A DNA stretch of 64,000 nucleotides from 13-2-20CM-66-19 sp036273735 (lineage in GTDB: Bacteria; Pseudomonadota; Gammaproteobacteria; Steroidobacterales; Steroidobacteraceae), in assembly GCA_036273735.1 (NCBI GenBank), contig DASUHA010000025.1, positions 1 to 64,000 on the forward strand. Reading direction: 5' to 3'. A program made the position numbers and the translations under genes. Shown in pieces: positions 33,781 through 46,627 of this stretch. Numbering within the stretch: position 1 is the first letter of the stretch; the number at the start of each line of letters is the position of its first letter. A model generated the notes under the pieces. It was not told where the DNA came from. It did not search any database and worked only from the letters and a program-made list of their open reading frames with translations.

Positions 33781-35238
33781 GTGATTCACAGGAATTCCAT
33801 CACGCAGCTCGCCGCCGGCCTGCGCGCGAAGAAATTCTCGAGCGTGGAGCTCGTGCGCGCGTACCTCCAGCGCATCGAGGCGAGCCAGACGGCGCTCAAC
33901 GCTTTCATCTCGGTTACGCGAAGCGAGGCGCTCGAGGCGGCGGCGGCGGCGGATCGCGACATCGCGGCCGGCCGCGGCGGCCCGCTGGCCGGCGTGCCGA
34001 TCGGCCACAAGGATCTTTTCTGCACTGCCGGGGTCCGCACCACTTGCGGCTCGCGGATGCTCGGCAACTTCGTCTCGCCCTATGATGCGACGGTGGTCGC
34101 CAAGCTCAAGGCGGCCGGCGCCGTGACCCTGGGCAAGCTCAACATGGACGAGTTCGCCATGGGCTCCTCGAACGAGACGAGCTATTACGGCCCGGTCCGC
34201 AATCCCTGGAATACCGATTTCGTCCCCGGCGGCTCCTCCGGTGGATCGGCCGCCGCCGTGGCGGCGCGTCTGGTGCCCGGCGCGACCGCGACCGACACGG
34301 GCGGCTCGATCCGCCAGCCGGCCGCACTCTGCGGCATCACGGGGATGAAGCCGACCTACGGGCGTGTCTCGCGATACGGCATGATTGCTTTTGCCTCGAG
34401 CCTCGATCAGGCCGGTGTGCTCGCGACGAGTGCCGAGGACGCCGCTCTCATGCTGCGCGAGATGGCCGGTTTCGATCCGAACGACTCGACGAGCGTCAAC
34501 ACACCGGTGCCGGACTACCTGGCGGCGCTCGATGCGCCGCTCGCGGGCATGAAGATCGGTCTCATCAAGGAATTCCTCGACGAAGGCCTCGATCGTGAGA
34601 ACGAGCGGCGGATTCGCGAGGCGCTGGCAGTGCTCGAGCGGTTGGGCGCAAGCGTGCGGGAAGTCAGTCTGCCGAATCTGCCGCTGTCAGTACCGGTCTA
34701 TTACGTCGTTGCGCCGGCCGAATGCTCATCGAACCTCGCTCGCTATGATGGCGTGCGCTTCGGCCACCGCTGCAAGGACCCGCGCGACCTCAACGACCTC
34801 TATCGCCGCTCGCGCGGAGAGGGTTTCGGTGCCGAGGTCAAGCGCCGCGTCATGACGGGTACTTACGTGCTGTCTGCGGGCTACTACGACGCCTACTATC
34901 TCAAAGCGCAGCGCGTCCGCCAGCTCATCACGGCGGATTTCAAGCGCGCCTTCGCCGACGTCGACGTTCTCGTGGGTCCCACGAGCCCGACGCCCGCCTT
35001 TCGCCTCGGCGCGAAGACTGCGGATCCCATCACGATGTACCTCAACGATATCTACACCATCGGGGCGAATCTCGCGGGACTGCCGGCGCTATCGGTTCCC
35101 TGTGGCTTCGTCGGTGGGCTGCCCGTTGGACTGCAGGTCGTCGGCCCGCATTTCGCCGAGGCGCGCATCCTCAACGTGGCGCATCGCTATCAGCTCGAGA
35201 CCGACTGGCACCGGAAGTCGCCGGAGGGCTTCGCATGA
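33781..35238 (+). CDS. gatA: Asp/Glu-tRNA amidotransferase subunit A (amidase)
   Basis: 485 residues from GTG 33781 (GAGG 11 bases upstream); a TTG at 33760, overlapping gatC, would add seven residues. The amidase signature triad is visible: Lys in GHKDLFC, and the glycine/serine-rich GGSSGGSAAAVAA with TDTGGSIRQPA containing the cis-Ser and nucleophilic Ser. It releases ammonia from glutamine and channels it to GatB. Confidence 0.95.
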   Translation: MIHRNSITQLAAGLRAKKFSSVELVRAYLQRIEASQTALNAFISVTRSEALEAAAAADRDIAAGRGGPLAGVPIGHKDLFCTAGVRTTCGSRMLGNFVSPYDATVVAKLKAAGAVTLGKLNMDEFAMGSSNETSYYGPVRNPWNTDFVPGGSSGGSAAAVAARLVPGATATDTGGSIRQPAALCGITGMKPTYGRVSRYGMIAFASSLDQAGVLATSAEDAALMLREMAGFDPNDSTSVNTPVPDYLAALDAPLAGMKIGLIKEFLDEGLDRENERRIREALAVLERLGASVREVSLPNLPLSVPVYYVVAPAECSSNLARYDGVRFGHRCKDPRDLNDLYRRSRGEGFGAEVKRRVMTGTYVLSAGYYDAYYLKAQRVRQLITADFKRAFADVDVLVGPTSPTPAFRLGAKTADPITMYLNDIYTIGANLAGLPALSVPCGFVGGLPVGLQVVGPHFAEARILNVAHRYQLETDWHRKSPEGFA

Positions 35239-36683
35239 CCACCGCTACCCAGTGGGAAACGGTCATCGGGCTGGAGATCCACGCGCAGCTCGCCACCCGC
35301 TCGAAGATCTTCTCCGGCGCCGCCACCGCGTATGGTGCACCGCCCAACGCGCAGGCGAGCCTCATCGATCTCGGCTTTCCCGGCGTGCTGCCGGTACTCA
35401 ACGCCGAGGTGGTCCGGATGGCGGTGCGCTTTGGTCTTGCGATCGGGGCGCGCATCGCGCGCCACTCGGTGTTCGCGCGCAAGAACTATTTCTACCCGGA
35501 CCTGCCGAAGGGCTACCAGATCAGCCAGTACGAGCTGCCGGTCGTGGCGCAGGGCGCGCTCGATGTTGTGCTCGATGACGGCAGCATCAAGCGTATCGGC
35601 ATCACGCGCGCACACCTCGAGGAAGATGCGGGCAAGTCGCTGCACGAGGGGCTGGGGCATTTCACGGGCGTCGATCTCAACCGTGCCGGTACGCCGCTCA
35701 TCGAGATCGTCTCCGAGCCCGACCTGCGCTCGGCGAAGGAAGCGGTCGCCTACATGAAGAAGGTGCACACGCTGGTGCGCTATCTCGAGATCTGCGACGG
35801 CAACATGCAGGAGGGATCGTTCCGCTGCGATGCCAACGTGTCGGTGCGGCCGAAAGGCTCGAGCAAGCTCGGCACCCGCGCGGAGATCAAGAACGTCAAC
35901 TCCTTCCGCTACGCCGAGAAGGCGATCCTGTACGAGGCGGCCCGTCAGATCGAGCTCATCGAGTCGGGCGGCAAGGTGGTGCAGGAAACGCGCCTCTACG
36001 ATGCGGACAAGGGTGAGACGCGCTCCATGCGCACCAAGGAGGAGGCGAACGACTACCGCTACTTCCCGGACCCCGATCTGCTGCCACTCGCGATCGATGA
36101 GGCCTTCATCGAGCAGGTGCGTTCCGATCTGCCAGAGCTTCCCGACGAGAAGGCGAGACGCTTCTCTTCCCAGTACGGCCTCTCGCCGTACGACGCCGGC
36201 GTGCTCACAGCGAGCCGCGAGCTCGCCGACTACTACGAGGAAGTGCTGCGCGCCGTGCCCCGCGAGCCCAAGCTCGCTGCCAACTGGGTGATGGGCGAGC
36301 TCGCCGCCGCGCTCAACAAGGAAAATCTCGAGGTCGGCTCGGGAAAGATGTCTGCGGCCCGACTCGCAGGCCTCATCACCCGCATCGCCGATCAGACCAT
36401 CTCCGGCAAGATCGCCAAGGAGGTGTTCGAGGCCATGTGGGCGGACGGCGAGGGTGCCGATGCCATCATCGAGTCGAAGGGCCTCAAGCAGATCACCGAC
36501 ACCGGCGCCATCGAGCGCGCCATCGAGGAGGTGATGGCGAAGAACCCGGGGCAGCTCGCCGAGTACCGTGCGGGCAAGGACAAGCTCTTTGGCTTCTTCG
36601 TCGGGCAGGTCATGAAGGCCACGCAAGGGAAAGCCAATCCCGGGCAGCTCAACGAGCTGCTGAAGAAGAAGCTTCCCGGGTAG
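35235..36683 (+). CDS. gatB: Asp/Glu-tRNA amidotransferase subunit B
   Basis: 482 residues from ATG 35235 with ATGA overlap to gatA. GatB activates the acyl side chain of mischarged tRNA and accepts ammonia. Landmarks: ETVIGLEIHAQL, FYPDLPKGYQISQYELP, HLEEDAGKS, GTPLIEIVSEPD, QEGSFRCDANVSVRP, EIKNVNSFR and the C-terminal helical and YqeY-like tail ending in NPGQLNELLKKKL. Confidence 0.96.
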   Translation: MTTATQWETVIGLEIHAQLATRSKIFSGAATAYGAPPNAQASLIDLGFPGVLPVLNAEVVRMAVRFGLAIGARIARHSVFARKNYFYPDLPKGYQISQYELPVVAQGALDVVLDDGSIKRIGITRAHLEEDAGKSLHEGLGHFTGVDLNRAGTPLIEIVSEPDLRSAKEAVAYMKKVHTLVRYLEICDGNMQEGSFRCDANVSVRPKGSSKLGTRAEIKNVNSFRYAEKAILYEAARQIELIESGGKVVQETRLYDADKGETRSMRTKEEANDYRYFPDPDLLPLAIDEAFIEQVRSDLPELPDEKARRFSSQYGLSPYDAGVLTASRELADYYEEVLRAVPREPKLAANWVMGELAAALNKENLEVGSGKMSAARLAGLITRIADQTISGKIAKEVFEAMWADGEGADAIIESKGLKQITDTGAIERAIEEVMAKNPGQLAEYRAGKDKLFGFFVGQVMKATQGKANPGQLNELLKKKLPG

Positions 36684-36687
36684 ATGG

Positions 36688-36795
36688 ACGGGGTTACTCG
36701 GCCCATCCTGGGCCTCGCCCCTTCGGGGCCGCCGGGCGCTGCGCGCTCGGGGTTCAAATCGCTCCCGGCGATTTAGTCGCGTCAGCGAACCCCGT
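36688..36795. repeat. Intergenic nested inverted-repeat element, copy 2
   Basis: Fills most of the gatB-hslO gap. Outer arms ACGGGGTT (36688-36695) and AACCCCGT (36788-36795). Inside are GGCCCA/TGGGCC (36700-36714), GCCCC/GGGGC (36717-36729, loop TTC) and AAATCGC/GCGATTT (36756-36774, loop TCCCG) preceded by GGGGTTC. The last hairpin matches the core of the element at 24121-24151, so the two are copies of one repeat family. It may also end gatB transcription. Confidence 0.72.
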
Positions 36796-36853
36796 TAAGA
36801 CCTGCGCGCAGCCGCATATTGAGTAACCGGCGCGCACGCCCCATTCTGCGGGG

Positions 36854-37807
36854 ATGAATCCGCAAACCAGTCCCCGCGACGAGGTTCGTCGCTTCATCGT
36901 CGAGAACCGCCCGGTCCGCGGGCATTGGGTGCGCCTGGAAGGCGCCTGGCGGGAGCTGCGCGCCCATCGCGATTACCCGCAGCCTGTCAGGGATCTTCTC
37001 GGCCAGGCCGTTGCAGCCTCGGTGCTGCTCGCCGCCACTTTGAAGTTTCGCGGCCAGTTGACGCTGCAGCTCCAAGGCAATGGGGCGGTGAGCCTGCTCG
37101 TTGCCCAATGCACGCACGATTATCGGCTCCGCGCCGTCGCGCGGTTCGATGCGGCGGCGATCACTGCGCTGTGCGGCAATGGCGCCTCCGAGCCGGCAGG
37201 CAAGACGACCGGTGCCGCATTCCGCCAGCTCGTCGGCACCGAAGGGCGCGTCGCGGTCACCGTCGAGGCGGACGAGCGCAGCACGCGCTATCAGGGCATC
37301 GTGCCGTTGAGCGGCGATTCGCTGGCCGGCTCGCTCGAGGCGTATTTCGCCCGCTCGGAGCAGCTCCCGACTCGCGTTCTCCTGGCTGCGGACGATGAGC
37401 GGGGCGCGGGCGTTCTGGTCCAGAAGCTGCCGCAGGAGGCGGCGACCGATGAGTCTCAGATGCGCGAGGTCTGGGAGGAGGCCGAGCGTGGCATCGAGCG
37501 CCTGAGCCCGGACGATCTGCTGCAGTGTCCGGTCGAGGAGCTGCTCGGCCGCGGATTCGCCGCCCAGGACATGCGCCTTTTCCGCGGCGCGCCGGTGCAG
37601 TTCGAGTGTCGCTGCAGCCAGGGTCGGGTCACGAGCCTGCTGCGCGCCCTGGGCGCGCAAGAGGTGCGCGACGTCCTGCGGGAGCAGGGGTCGGTCACGG
37701 TCACCTGCGAGTTTTGCCATCGGCCGTACCGCTTCGACGAGGGTGATGTCGAGGCATTGTTCAGCGGGCAGGCTGGTCCGGGCGGGGATTCGGGCACCAT
37801 TCACTAG
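36854..37807 (+). CDS. hslO: Redox-regulated chaperone Hsp33
   Basis: 317 residues. Hsp33 is inactive when its C-terminal zinc site is reduced and becomes a holdase under oxidative unfolding. The zinc ligands are present: C-x-C in FECRCSQGR and C-x-x-C in TCEFCHRPYRF. N-terminal domain landmarks: AVAASVLLAATLKFRGQLTLQLQGNG. Likely its own transcription unit behind the repeat. Confidence 0.96.
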   Translation: MNPQTSPRDEVRRFIVENRPVRGHWVRLEGAWRELRAHRDYPQPVRDLLGQAVAASVLLAATLKFRGQLTLQLQGNGAVSLLVAQCTHDYRLRAVARFDAAAITALCGNGASEPAGKTTGAAFRQLVGTEGRVAVTVEADERSTRYQGIVPLSGDSLAGSLEAYFARSEQLPTRVLLAADDERGAGVLVQKLPQEAATDESQMREVWEEAERGIERLSPDDLLQCPVEELLGRGFAAQDMRLFRGAPVQFECRCSQGRVTSLLRALGAQEVRDVLREQGSVTVTCEFCHRPYRFDEGDVEALFSGQAGPGGDSGTIH

Positions 37808-37874
37808 AATTGACGCAGATATGAAACAGCGGGCCCAGTTTTGCGCCGGCTTGCGCAGCCGTGTAAGCTGTGAT

Positions 37875-37896
37875 TAAAGACTTCTGCAATTCTTTA
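37875..37896. promoter_or_regulatory. 22-bp palindrome, candidate operator of the downstream ArsR/SahR-type regulator
   Basis: TAAAGA-N-TT-N4-AA-N-TCTTTA reads almost symmetrically around its centre and lies just 6 bp before the regulator ATG at 37903, within a short AT-rich patch in otherwise high-GC sequence. Location suggests autorepression of the regulator-metF-metH transcript. I did not match it to a published consensus. Confidence 0.55.
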
Positions 37897-37902
37897 TATA
37901 TC

Positions 37903-38838
37903 ATGTCAACGCCCACGCATGAGCTGCTGGTAACCTGGCTCAGGGCCGCCGGCGAACCCACGAGGCTGAGACTGCTGGCGCTCTGCGCGGCTCGCGACCT
38001 CAGCGTTTCCGATCTTGCGCAGGCCGTGGGCCAGAGCGAGCCACGGGTGTCACGGCATCTGAAGATCCTGGGAGCAGCAGGGCTCATCGAGCGCCTGCGC
38101 CAGGGTCAGTGGGTGCATTACGGCCTGACTCGCAGCGGGCCTGCCGCCGGATTCGGGCATGGGCTGCTGGCGCAGCTCGATCGCACCGATTCACTCCTTG
38201 TGCGTGACCGCGAGCGGGCGAAGTCGCTGGCTGGCGATCCCGCGCGTGCGGCGGTGCCGACCGCATCGCGCCTGGGTCGGGCGCTCAGGGGCTTCGTCGA
38301 ATCCGCCGAGCCGGTGGCCGCGACGGGCTCGGTCCTGCTCGTCGGCGCCGATCACCCGGAGCTGATCGAGACCGCAGCGAGCCTGGGCGCGGAGTGCACC
38401 GTCCTCGCGTACTCCCGCCGCTCTTCCCAGACTGCGCGGGCGCTCAGTGAGCGAGCGGGTCTTCACTGCCGCATCCTGCTCGCCGCCGGCGGCGAGGTGC
38501 TCGGGCCGCGAGACCTCGCCCGGCTCGGGCGCACCTTCGATGCCGTACTCCTCGATCGGCTGGGTACACCCGATGACGCACTCGGGCGGCTGCTCACCGC
38601 CGGCCGCGACGCGCTCGCAGGCGGCGGCCGTCTCCTCCTCTTCGAGCGCTACGACGCGCTCGAGAGCTCGCGGGAGCGGGTGGTGGAGCATCCGCTCGCG
38701 CGGCTGCGCAGGCTCCTCGGGGATGCAGGCCTTGCCTGCGAGCGCATGAGCCCGATCGAGGCCGACGGCCAACACGTGTTGGCCGCCGTTGCCGTGCCTG
38801 CTGCACAACGGCCCCGTGGCACTGCGAGTGCCGCGTGA
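37903..38838 (+). CDS. ArsR-family regulator with C-terminal methyltransferase-like domain (SahR-like)
   Basis: 311 residues from ATG 37903. An ArsR winged helix at about 1-90 (GEPTRLRLLALCAARDLSVSDLAQAVGQSEPRVSRHLKILGAAGLI) is followed by a Rossmann-like region (about 135-290) with the strand order of class I methyltransferases (VLLVGADHPE, FDAVLLDRLG, GGRLLLFERYD) but without a canonical GxGxG, so it may bind rather than use S-adenosyl-methionine/homocysteine. Direct linkage to metF and metH makes it a likely member of the SahR group, which derepresses methionine-cycle genes when S-adenosylhomocysteine accumulates. No arsenic-type Cys pair is seen in the HTH. Confidence 0.85.
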   Translation: MSTPTHELLVTWLRAAGEPTRLRLLALCAARDLSVSDLAQAVGQSEPRVSRHLKILGAAGLIERLRQGQWVHYGLTRSGPAAGFGHGLLAQLDRTDSLLVRDRERAKSLAGDPARAAVPTASRLGRALRGFVESAEPVAATGSVLLVGADHPELIETAASLGAECTVLAYSRRSSQTARALSERAGLHCRILLAAGGEVLGPRDLARLGRTFDAVLLDRLGTPDDALGRLLTAGRDALAGGGRLLLFERYDALESSRERVVEHPLARLRRLLGDAGLACERMSPIEADGQHVLAAVAVPAAQRPRGTASAA

Positions 38839-38890
38839 GGAGCGACAACCGGCAGGTTCGCAAGTCGATCAGCCGTCGGAGGCCGCTGCG

Positions 38891-39768
38891 ATGAACGTTT
38901 CCTTCGAATTCTTCCCGCCCGGGGATGTTGACATGGAGGCGACGCTGTGGCGCTCCGTGGAGCGCCTCGCGCCGCTCAGTCCCTGCTTCGTCTCGGTGAC
39001 GTACGGCGCCGATGGCTCGACCCGTACCCGTACGCATCAGCTCGTCACGCGCATTCAACGGGAGACGCCGCTCACCGGTGCACCCCATCTGACCTGCGTG
39101 GGTGCGAGCCGCGGCGAGATCCTCGACATCGCGCGGGAGTACCACGACCGGGGCATCCGTCACATCGTCGCACTGCGCGGTGATCCGCCCAAGGGCGCGG
39201 CTCGCTACCAGCCGCATCCTGACGGCTTTGCCTACGCCGCCGACCTGGTGGCGGGGCTGAGGAGCGTCGCGGATTTCGAGATCTCGGTCGCCGCTTACCC
39301 CGAGGTACATCCCGAAGCGCCGTCGCCGCTCTTCGATCTCGACAATCTCAAGCGCAAGTTGGATGCCGGCGCCTCGCGCGCGATCACGCAGTTTTTCTAT
39401 GACATCGAGGCATTCCTGCGCTTTCGCGACCTGTGTACCGCCGCTGGGATCCGGGCGCCCATCGTGCCGGGCATTCTGCCGATCACGCGCTTCCCGCAGG
39501 TGTTGCGCATGGCCGGCCGCTGCGGCGCCCGCATTCCGCACTGGCTGGAGCAACGATTTCAAGGCCTCGACGATGATCCGGACACGCGGCGTCTGATTGC
39601 CGCCAGTGTCGCCATCGAGCAGGTCCAGACTTTGGAGCGACACGGCGTGCGTGATTTTCATTTCTACACTCTCAACCGCGCTGAGCTGACCTACGCCATC
39701 TGTCACGCACTGGGAGTGCGTGCGGGTAAGCAGCCCATCGCCACGGCAGTAGCCGCAGGAGCCTCGAC

Positions 39769-39772
<4 letters not shown>
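38891..39772 (+). CDS. metF: 5,10-methylenetetrahydrofolate reductase
   Basis: 293 residues from ATG 38891, preceded by GGAGG at 8-base spacing. It reduces methylene-THF to methyl-THF, the methyl donor for MetH. TIM-barrel flavoprotein motifs: VSFEFFPP (catalytic Glu), SVTYGADGSTR, ALRGDPPKG, VAAYPEVHPEAPS, FDLDNLKRKLDAGASRAITQFFYD and PGILPIT. It is followed by metH with an ATGA overlap, so methyl production and use are co-translated. Confidence 0.96.
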
Positions 39773-43569
<3,797 letters not shown>

Positions 43570-43587
43570 GCGTCTCGCCGGCAGGTC

Positions 43588-44397
43588 TCAGTCGGCGGAC
43601 GACTTGCGGATCTGCAGATCACCAAAGAGGGCGAGGGTCAACGCCGAGAAGAGTGTCAAGCCGATCGCCAGGACCGCGAGGGTCGCGGCGTAAGTGAATG
43701 CCCGGGCGATCGCCACATCATCTGCTCCACTGTCAGAAAAAGCCATGGAGACAACCGTGACGACGAGCGTCGAGAGCGTCAGGATGACTGTCAGTCCGAC
43801 GGCGTATGTCCCGGCAACTCGCCACCAGTTGCCGCGCACCAGCCTGAAGCTGTAAGCGAGACTCGCGAGCACACCTTTGCGCGCCAGCACCAGCGCCGGC
43901 AGCGAGAACGACAGGGCGATGTACACATAGATGGTGGGCGCCAGCATGACGATGACGCCGGCGATCCGGTAGGCAGGCGCGAGTGCGAGTGCCGGCAGCA
44001 TGAACACGGCGGCCGCCGCGCCGCCGAGCAGCGCGATGGCCACGATCGCGGGTGCCCGCTTCAGCGTATCGAGAAGATCAGCGGAGTCCTTCACCGGCCG
44101 GCCGGCGGCGATACTGGCCTGGCGCAGTAGTATGGTTACGGACAGCATGAGGAAGATCAGTGTCCCGACGCCGTAGAGTGTGATTCCGACCGGGTCGTTG
44201 CCGTCGACCATGGGGCTGTCGAAGAGCGGCAGCCGGCCGCGCGACACGTAATAGAACGCCGACAACTGTTCGGCGATGAGGGCGATCGTGGCGTAGGGCA
44301 GGCACTTCAGCAGTGAAAGGCGGAAGATCTGCAGCACGGCATCGAGCAGCTCTCCGAACGATCGGGGCTTCAGGGGCGGGTATAGGGCATTCGGCAT
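43588..44397 (-). CDS. Polytopic membrane protein of unknown function
   Basis: 269 residues with about six TM segments. The opening LKPRSFGELLDAVLQIFR and the later LASLAYSFRLVRGNWWRVAGTYA repeat-type pattern are those of small membrane proteins related to the YciC/GdpP-membrane-domain group, but I cannot give a function. It converges on metH (18 bp) and diverges from prmC with only 20 bp between the starts. Confidence 0.75.
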   Translation of the reverse strand: MPNALYPPLKPRSFGELLDAVLQIFRLSLLKCLPYATIALIAEQLSAFYYVSRGRLPLFDSPMVDGNDPVGITLYGVGTLIFLMLSVTILLRQASIAAGRPVKDSADLLDTLKRAPAIVAIALLGGAAAAVFMLPALALAPAYRIAGVIVMLAPTIYVYIALSFSLPALVLARKGVLASLAYSFRLVRGNWWRVAGTYAVGLTVILTLSTLVVTVVSMAFSDSGADDVAIARAFTYAATLAVLAIGLTLFSALTLALFGDLQIRKSSAD

Positions 44398-44417
44398 GGC
44401 GGCATCTTAGCTTCGCG

Positions 44418-45305
44418 ATGACTTCGTCGGCTATCCAATACGGCACCGCGACAGTCGCTGCATTGCTCGCGGTTGGCGCGCAGCGTCTGGCGACGACGCT
44501 GGCCGCTCGTGATCCGGGCGCGACGCCCGCCCTCGATGCGGAGCTGCTGCTCGCCCATGCTCTCGGCACCGGCCGCGCCGGGCTGCGCTCGCACCCGGAG
44601 CGACTTGCGGCAAGCGATGCCGCTGCGCGCTTTTTCCATCTTCTCGACCGCCGGGCAGCCGGTGAGCCCATCGCTTACATCCTGGGCCATAAGGGATTTT
44701 GGACGATCGATCTCGCCGTGAGCCCCGCCGTGCTCGTTCCTCGGCCGGAGACGGAGCTGCTGGTGGAGCGAGCTTTGGCACTTCATCCGGATGGCGAGGC
44801 CCGCGTCGCGGATCTCGGCACCGGCTCGGGTGCCATCGCCCTCGCGCTGGCGAGCGAGAGACCCGGGTGGCAGATCGTTGCGACGGACCTTTCTGCCGAA
44901 GCGCTCGCGGTAGCGCGAGCCAACGCTGCGGCTCTCGGCCTGGCACGCGTGGCGATGATCCAGGGCGACTGGCTCGGCTGCCTCAATGGCACTTTTCATC
45001 TGCTCGTGAGCAATCCGCCTTACGTGGCGGCAGACGACCCGGCCCTGTCCCAGCCCGAGCTGATACGCGAGCCGCAGCTGGCGCTCGTTGCAGCCGAAAC
45101 AGGGCTCGCCGCCCTGCGCAGCATCATCGGCGCCGCTCCCGATCATCTCGAGCCCGGCGGGTGGCTCCTGCTCGAGCACGGCGCAACCCAGTCTGCCGCG
45201 GTCGCGGGCGCGCTTGTGGCACGCGGCTTCGCTCAAGTACGCTCGCACCCCGATCTCGCCGGGCGCGAGCGCATGACGGAGGGCCAATGGCCGATACATC
45301 GCTGA
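44418..45305 (+). CDS. prmC: Peptide chain release factor N5-glutamine methyltransferase
   Basis: 295 residues from ATG 44418. PrmC methylates the Gln of the GGQ motif in RF1/RF2, here encoded nearby (prfA). Helical N-terminal domain (DAELLLAHALGTGRAGL, IAYILGHKGFW), SAM motif VADLGTGSGAIALALA and the catalytic NPPYV. The gene is separated from prfA instead of adjacent as in enterics. The following gene starts inside its 3' end. Confidence 0.95.
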   Translation: MTSSAIQYGTATVAALLAVGAQRLATTLAARDPGATPALDAELLLAHALGTGRAGLRSHPERLAASDAAARFFHLLDRRAAGEPIAYILGHKGFWTIDLAVSPAVLVPRPETELLVERALALHPDGEARVADLGTGSGAIALALASERPGWQIVATDLSAEALAVARANAAALGLARVAMIQGDWLGCLNGTFHLLVSNPPYVAADDPALSQPELIREPQLALVAAETGLAALRSIIGAAPDHLEPGGWLLLEHGATQSAAVAGALVARGFAQVRSHPDLAGRERMTEGQWPIHR

Positions 45306-45796
45306 TTCGATTCGAGACTTCACAGGGCGCCTTCACCGTGGAGCTCTTCGCGAAAGAGGCTCCCGTCACCGTGGAGAATTTTCTACGCTATGTCGACGAG
45401 CGGCATTTCGATGGCACCATGTTCCATCGCATCGTGCCGGGGTTCGTCATCCAGGGCGGCGGGCTCGATGCGCAGTTTCGCAACAAGCGCACCCACGAGC
45501 CGATCCGCAACGAGGCGAAGAACGGCCTGAAGAACACCCGCGGCAGCCTCTCGATGGCGCGCACGGGTGAGATCGACAGCGCCACATCGCAGTTTTTCGT
45601 CAATCTTTCCGACAATGCCTTCCTCGACCACAGCGCGCGGGATTTCGGCTACGCCGTCTTCGGCCGCGTGACACAGGGAATGGAAGTCATCGACAAGATC
45701 GCCGCCGTCAAAACCGGACGCCGGCAGGGTTATCAGGATGCACCGCTCGAGGATGTGGTCATCGTCTCTGCGCGACGGGCGGAGCAGGCGCAGTAA
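45287..45796 (+). CDS. ppiB: Cyclophilin-type peptidyl-prolyl cis-trans isomerase
   Basis: 169 residues from ATG 45287, overlapping prmC by 19 bp. Cyclophilin core motifs: FETSQGAFTVELFAKEAPVTVENFL, DGTMFHRIVPGFVIQGGG (catalytic Arg), SLSMARTGEIDSATSQFFVN and FGYAVFGRVTQGMEVID. No signal peptide, so it should be cytosolic (PpiB type). It may be encoded together with mtgA 8 bp downstream. Confidence 0.95.
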   Translation: MADTSLIRFETSQGAFTVELFAKEAPVTVENFLRYVDERHFDGTMFHRIVPGFVIQGGGLDAQFRNKRTHEPIRNEAKNGLKNTRGSLSMARTGEIDSATSQFFVNLSDNAFLDHSARDFGYAVFGRVTQGMEVIDKIAAVKTGRRQGYQDAPLEDVVIVSARRAEQAQ

Positions 45797-45804
45797 CTCG
45801 ATAA

Positions 45805-46524
45805 ATGGCCGAAGGCCGGGGGGTTTGGGGCTACCTGCGGCGCGGGATCCTGATTGCGATCCTCGCGTGGCTCGTCCTCACGGTCGTGCCGGTGCTGCTG
45901 CTGCGGTGGGTTCCACCGCTCACCAGCGCATTCATGCTGCAGGCGCGCATCGAAGCGCTGCGCACGGGCGATCGTTCCTATACGACGGACTATCGCTGGG
46001 TGAGCCTCGAGCGCATCTCGCCGCAGGTGGCGATCGCGGTGGTCGCGTCGGAGGATCAGACCTTTCCATTCAATTACGGGTTCGATTTGCATTCGATCCG
46101 CACCGCGGTACGCGCCGCCGAGCGCGGCAGGCGTCTGCGCGGGGCGAGCACCATCTCGCAGCAGGTGGCGAAGAACCTGTTCCTCTGGCCGGGCCGAAGC
46201 ATGGTGCGCAAGGTGGTGGAGGCGTACTTCACGGTGTTGATCGAGACCTTGTGGCCGAAGGAGCGCATCCTCGAGGTCTATCTCAACGTCGCCCAGTTCG
46301 GCCGCGGTATCTACGGCGTCGAGGCAGCCGCCCGCCGCTTCTATCACGAGCCTGCGGCACGCCTCTCATCGGGCCAGGCGGCGCTGCTCGCGGCCGTGCT
46401 GCCGAACCCGGTGCGCTGGCACGTCACGCGGCCGTCGCGCTTCGTGCTGTGGAAGCAGCAATGGATCCTCGCGCAGATCCGCCATCTCGGCGGCGCGGCG
46501 TACCTCGAGGAGGCGAAGCAATAG
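45805..46524 (+). CDS. mtgA: Monofunctional biosynthetic peptidoglycan transglycosylase
   Basis: 239 residues with one N-terminal TM (IAILAWLVLTVVPVLLLRW) and a GT51 domain: ASEDQTFPFNYGFD (catalytic Glu), GASTISQQVAKNLFLWPGRS and KERILEVYLNVAQFGRGIYG. It polymerises lipid II without a transpeptidase domain. Confidence 0.95.
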   Translation: MAEGRGVWGYLRRGILIAILAWLVLTVVPVLLLRWVPPLTSAFMLQARIEALRTGDRSYTTDYRWVSLERISPQVAIAVVASEDQTFPFNYGFDLHSIRTAVRAAERGRRLRGASTISQQVAKNLFLWPGRSMVRKVVEAYFTVLIETLWPKERILEVYLNVAQFGRGIYGVEAAARRFYHEPAARLSSGQAALLAAVLPNPVRWHVTRPSRFVLWKQQWILAQIRHLGGAAYLEEAKQ

Positions 46525-46541
46525 ATCCATCGAACGGTAGA

Positions 46542-46569
46542 TTCGCAGTACCCGGCGCGCGGATATACT
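46542..46569 (+). promoter_or_regulatory. Sigma-70 promoter candidate for the DUF1080 gene
   Basis: TTCGCA (46542-46547), 16-base spacer, and TATACT (46564-46569), about 59 bp before the downstream ATG. Confidence 0.42.
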
Positions 46570-46627
46570 TTGCGGGTACGGGCATTGCAGGTTTTCCCCG
46601 ACCGTCTCCTGGGATGTAACCAACTCC

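Noticed and set aside
37807..38890. SAM or cobalamin riboswitch before metF/metH
   Set aside because: No conserved riboswitch stem patterns; the gap is short and a regulator gene with an operator explains control.
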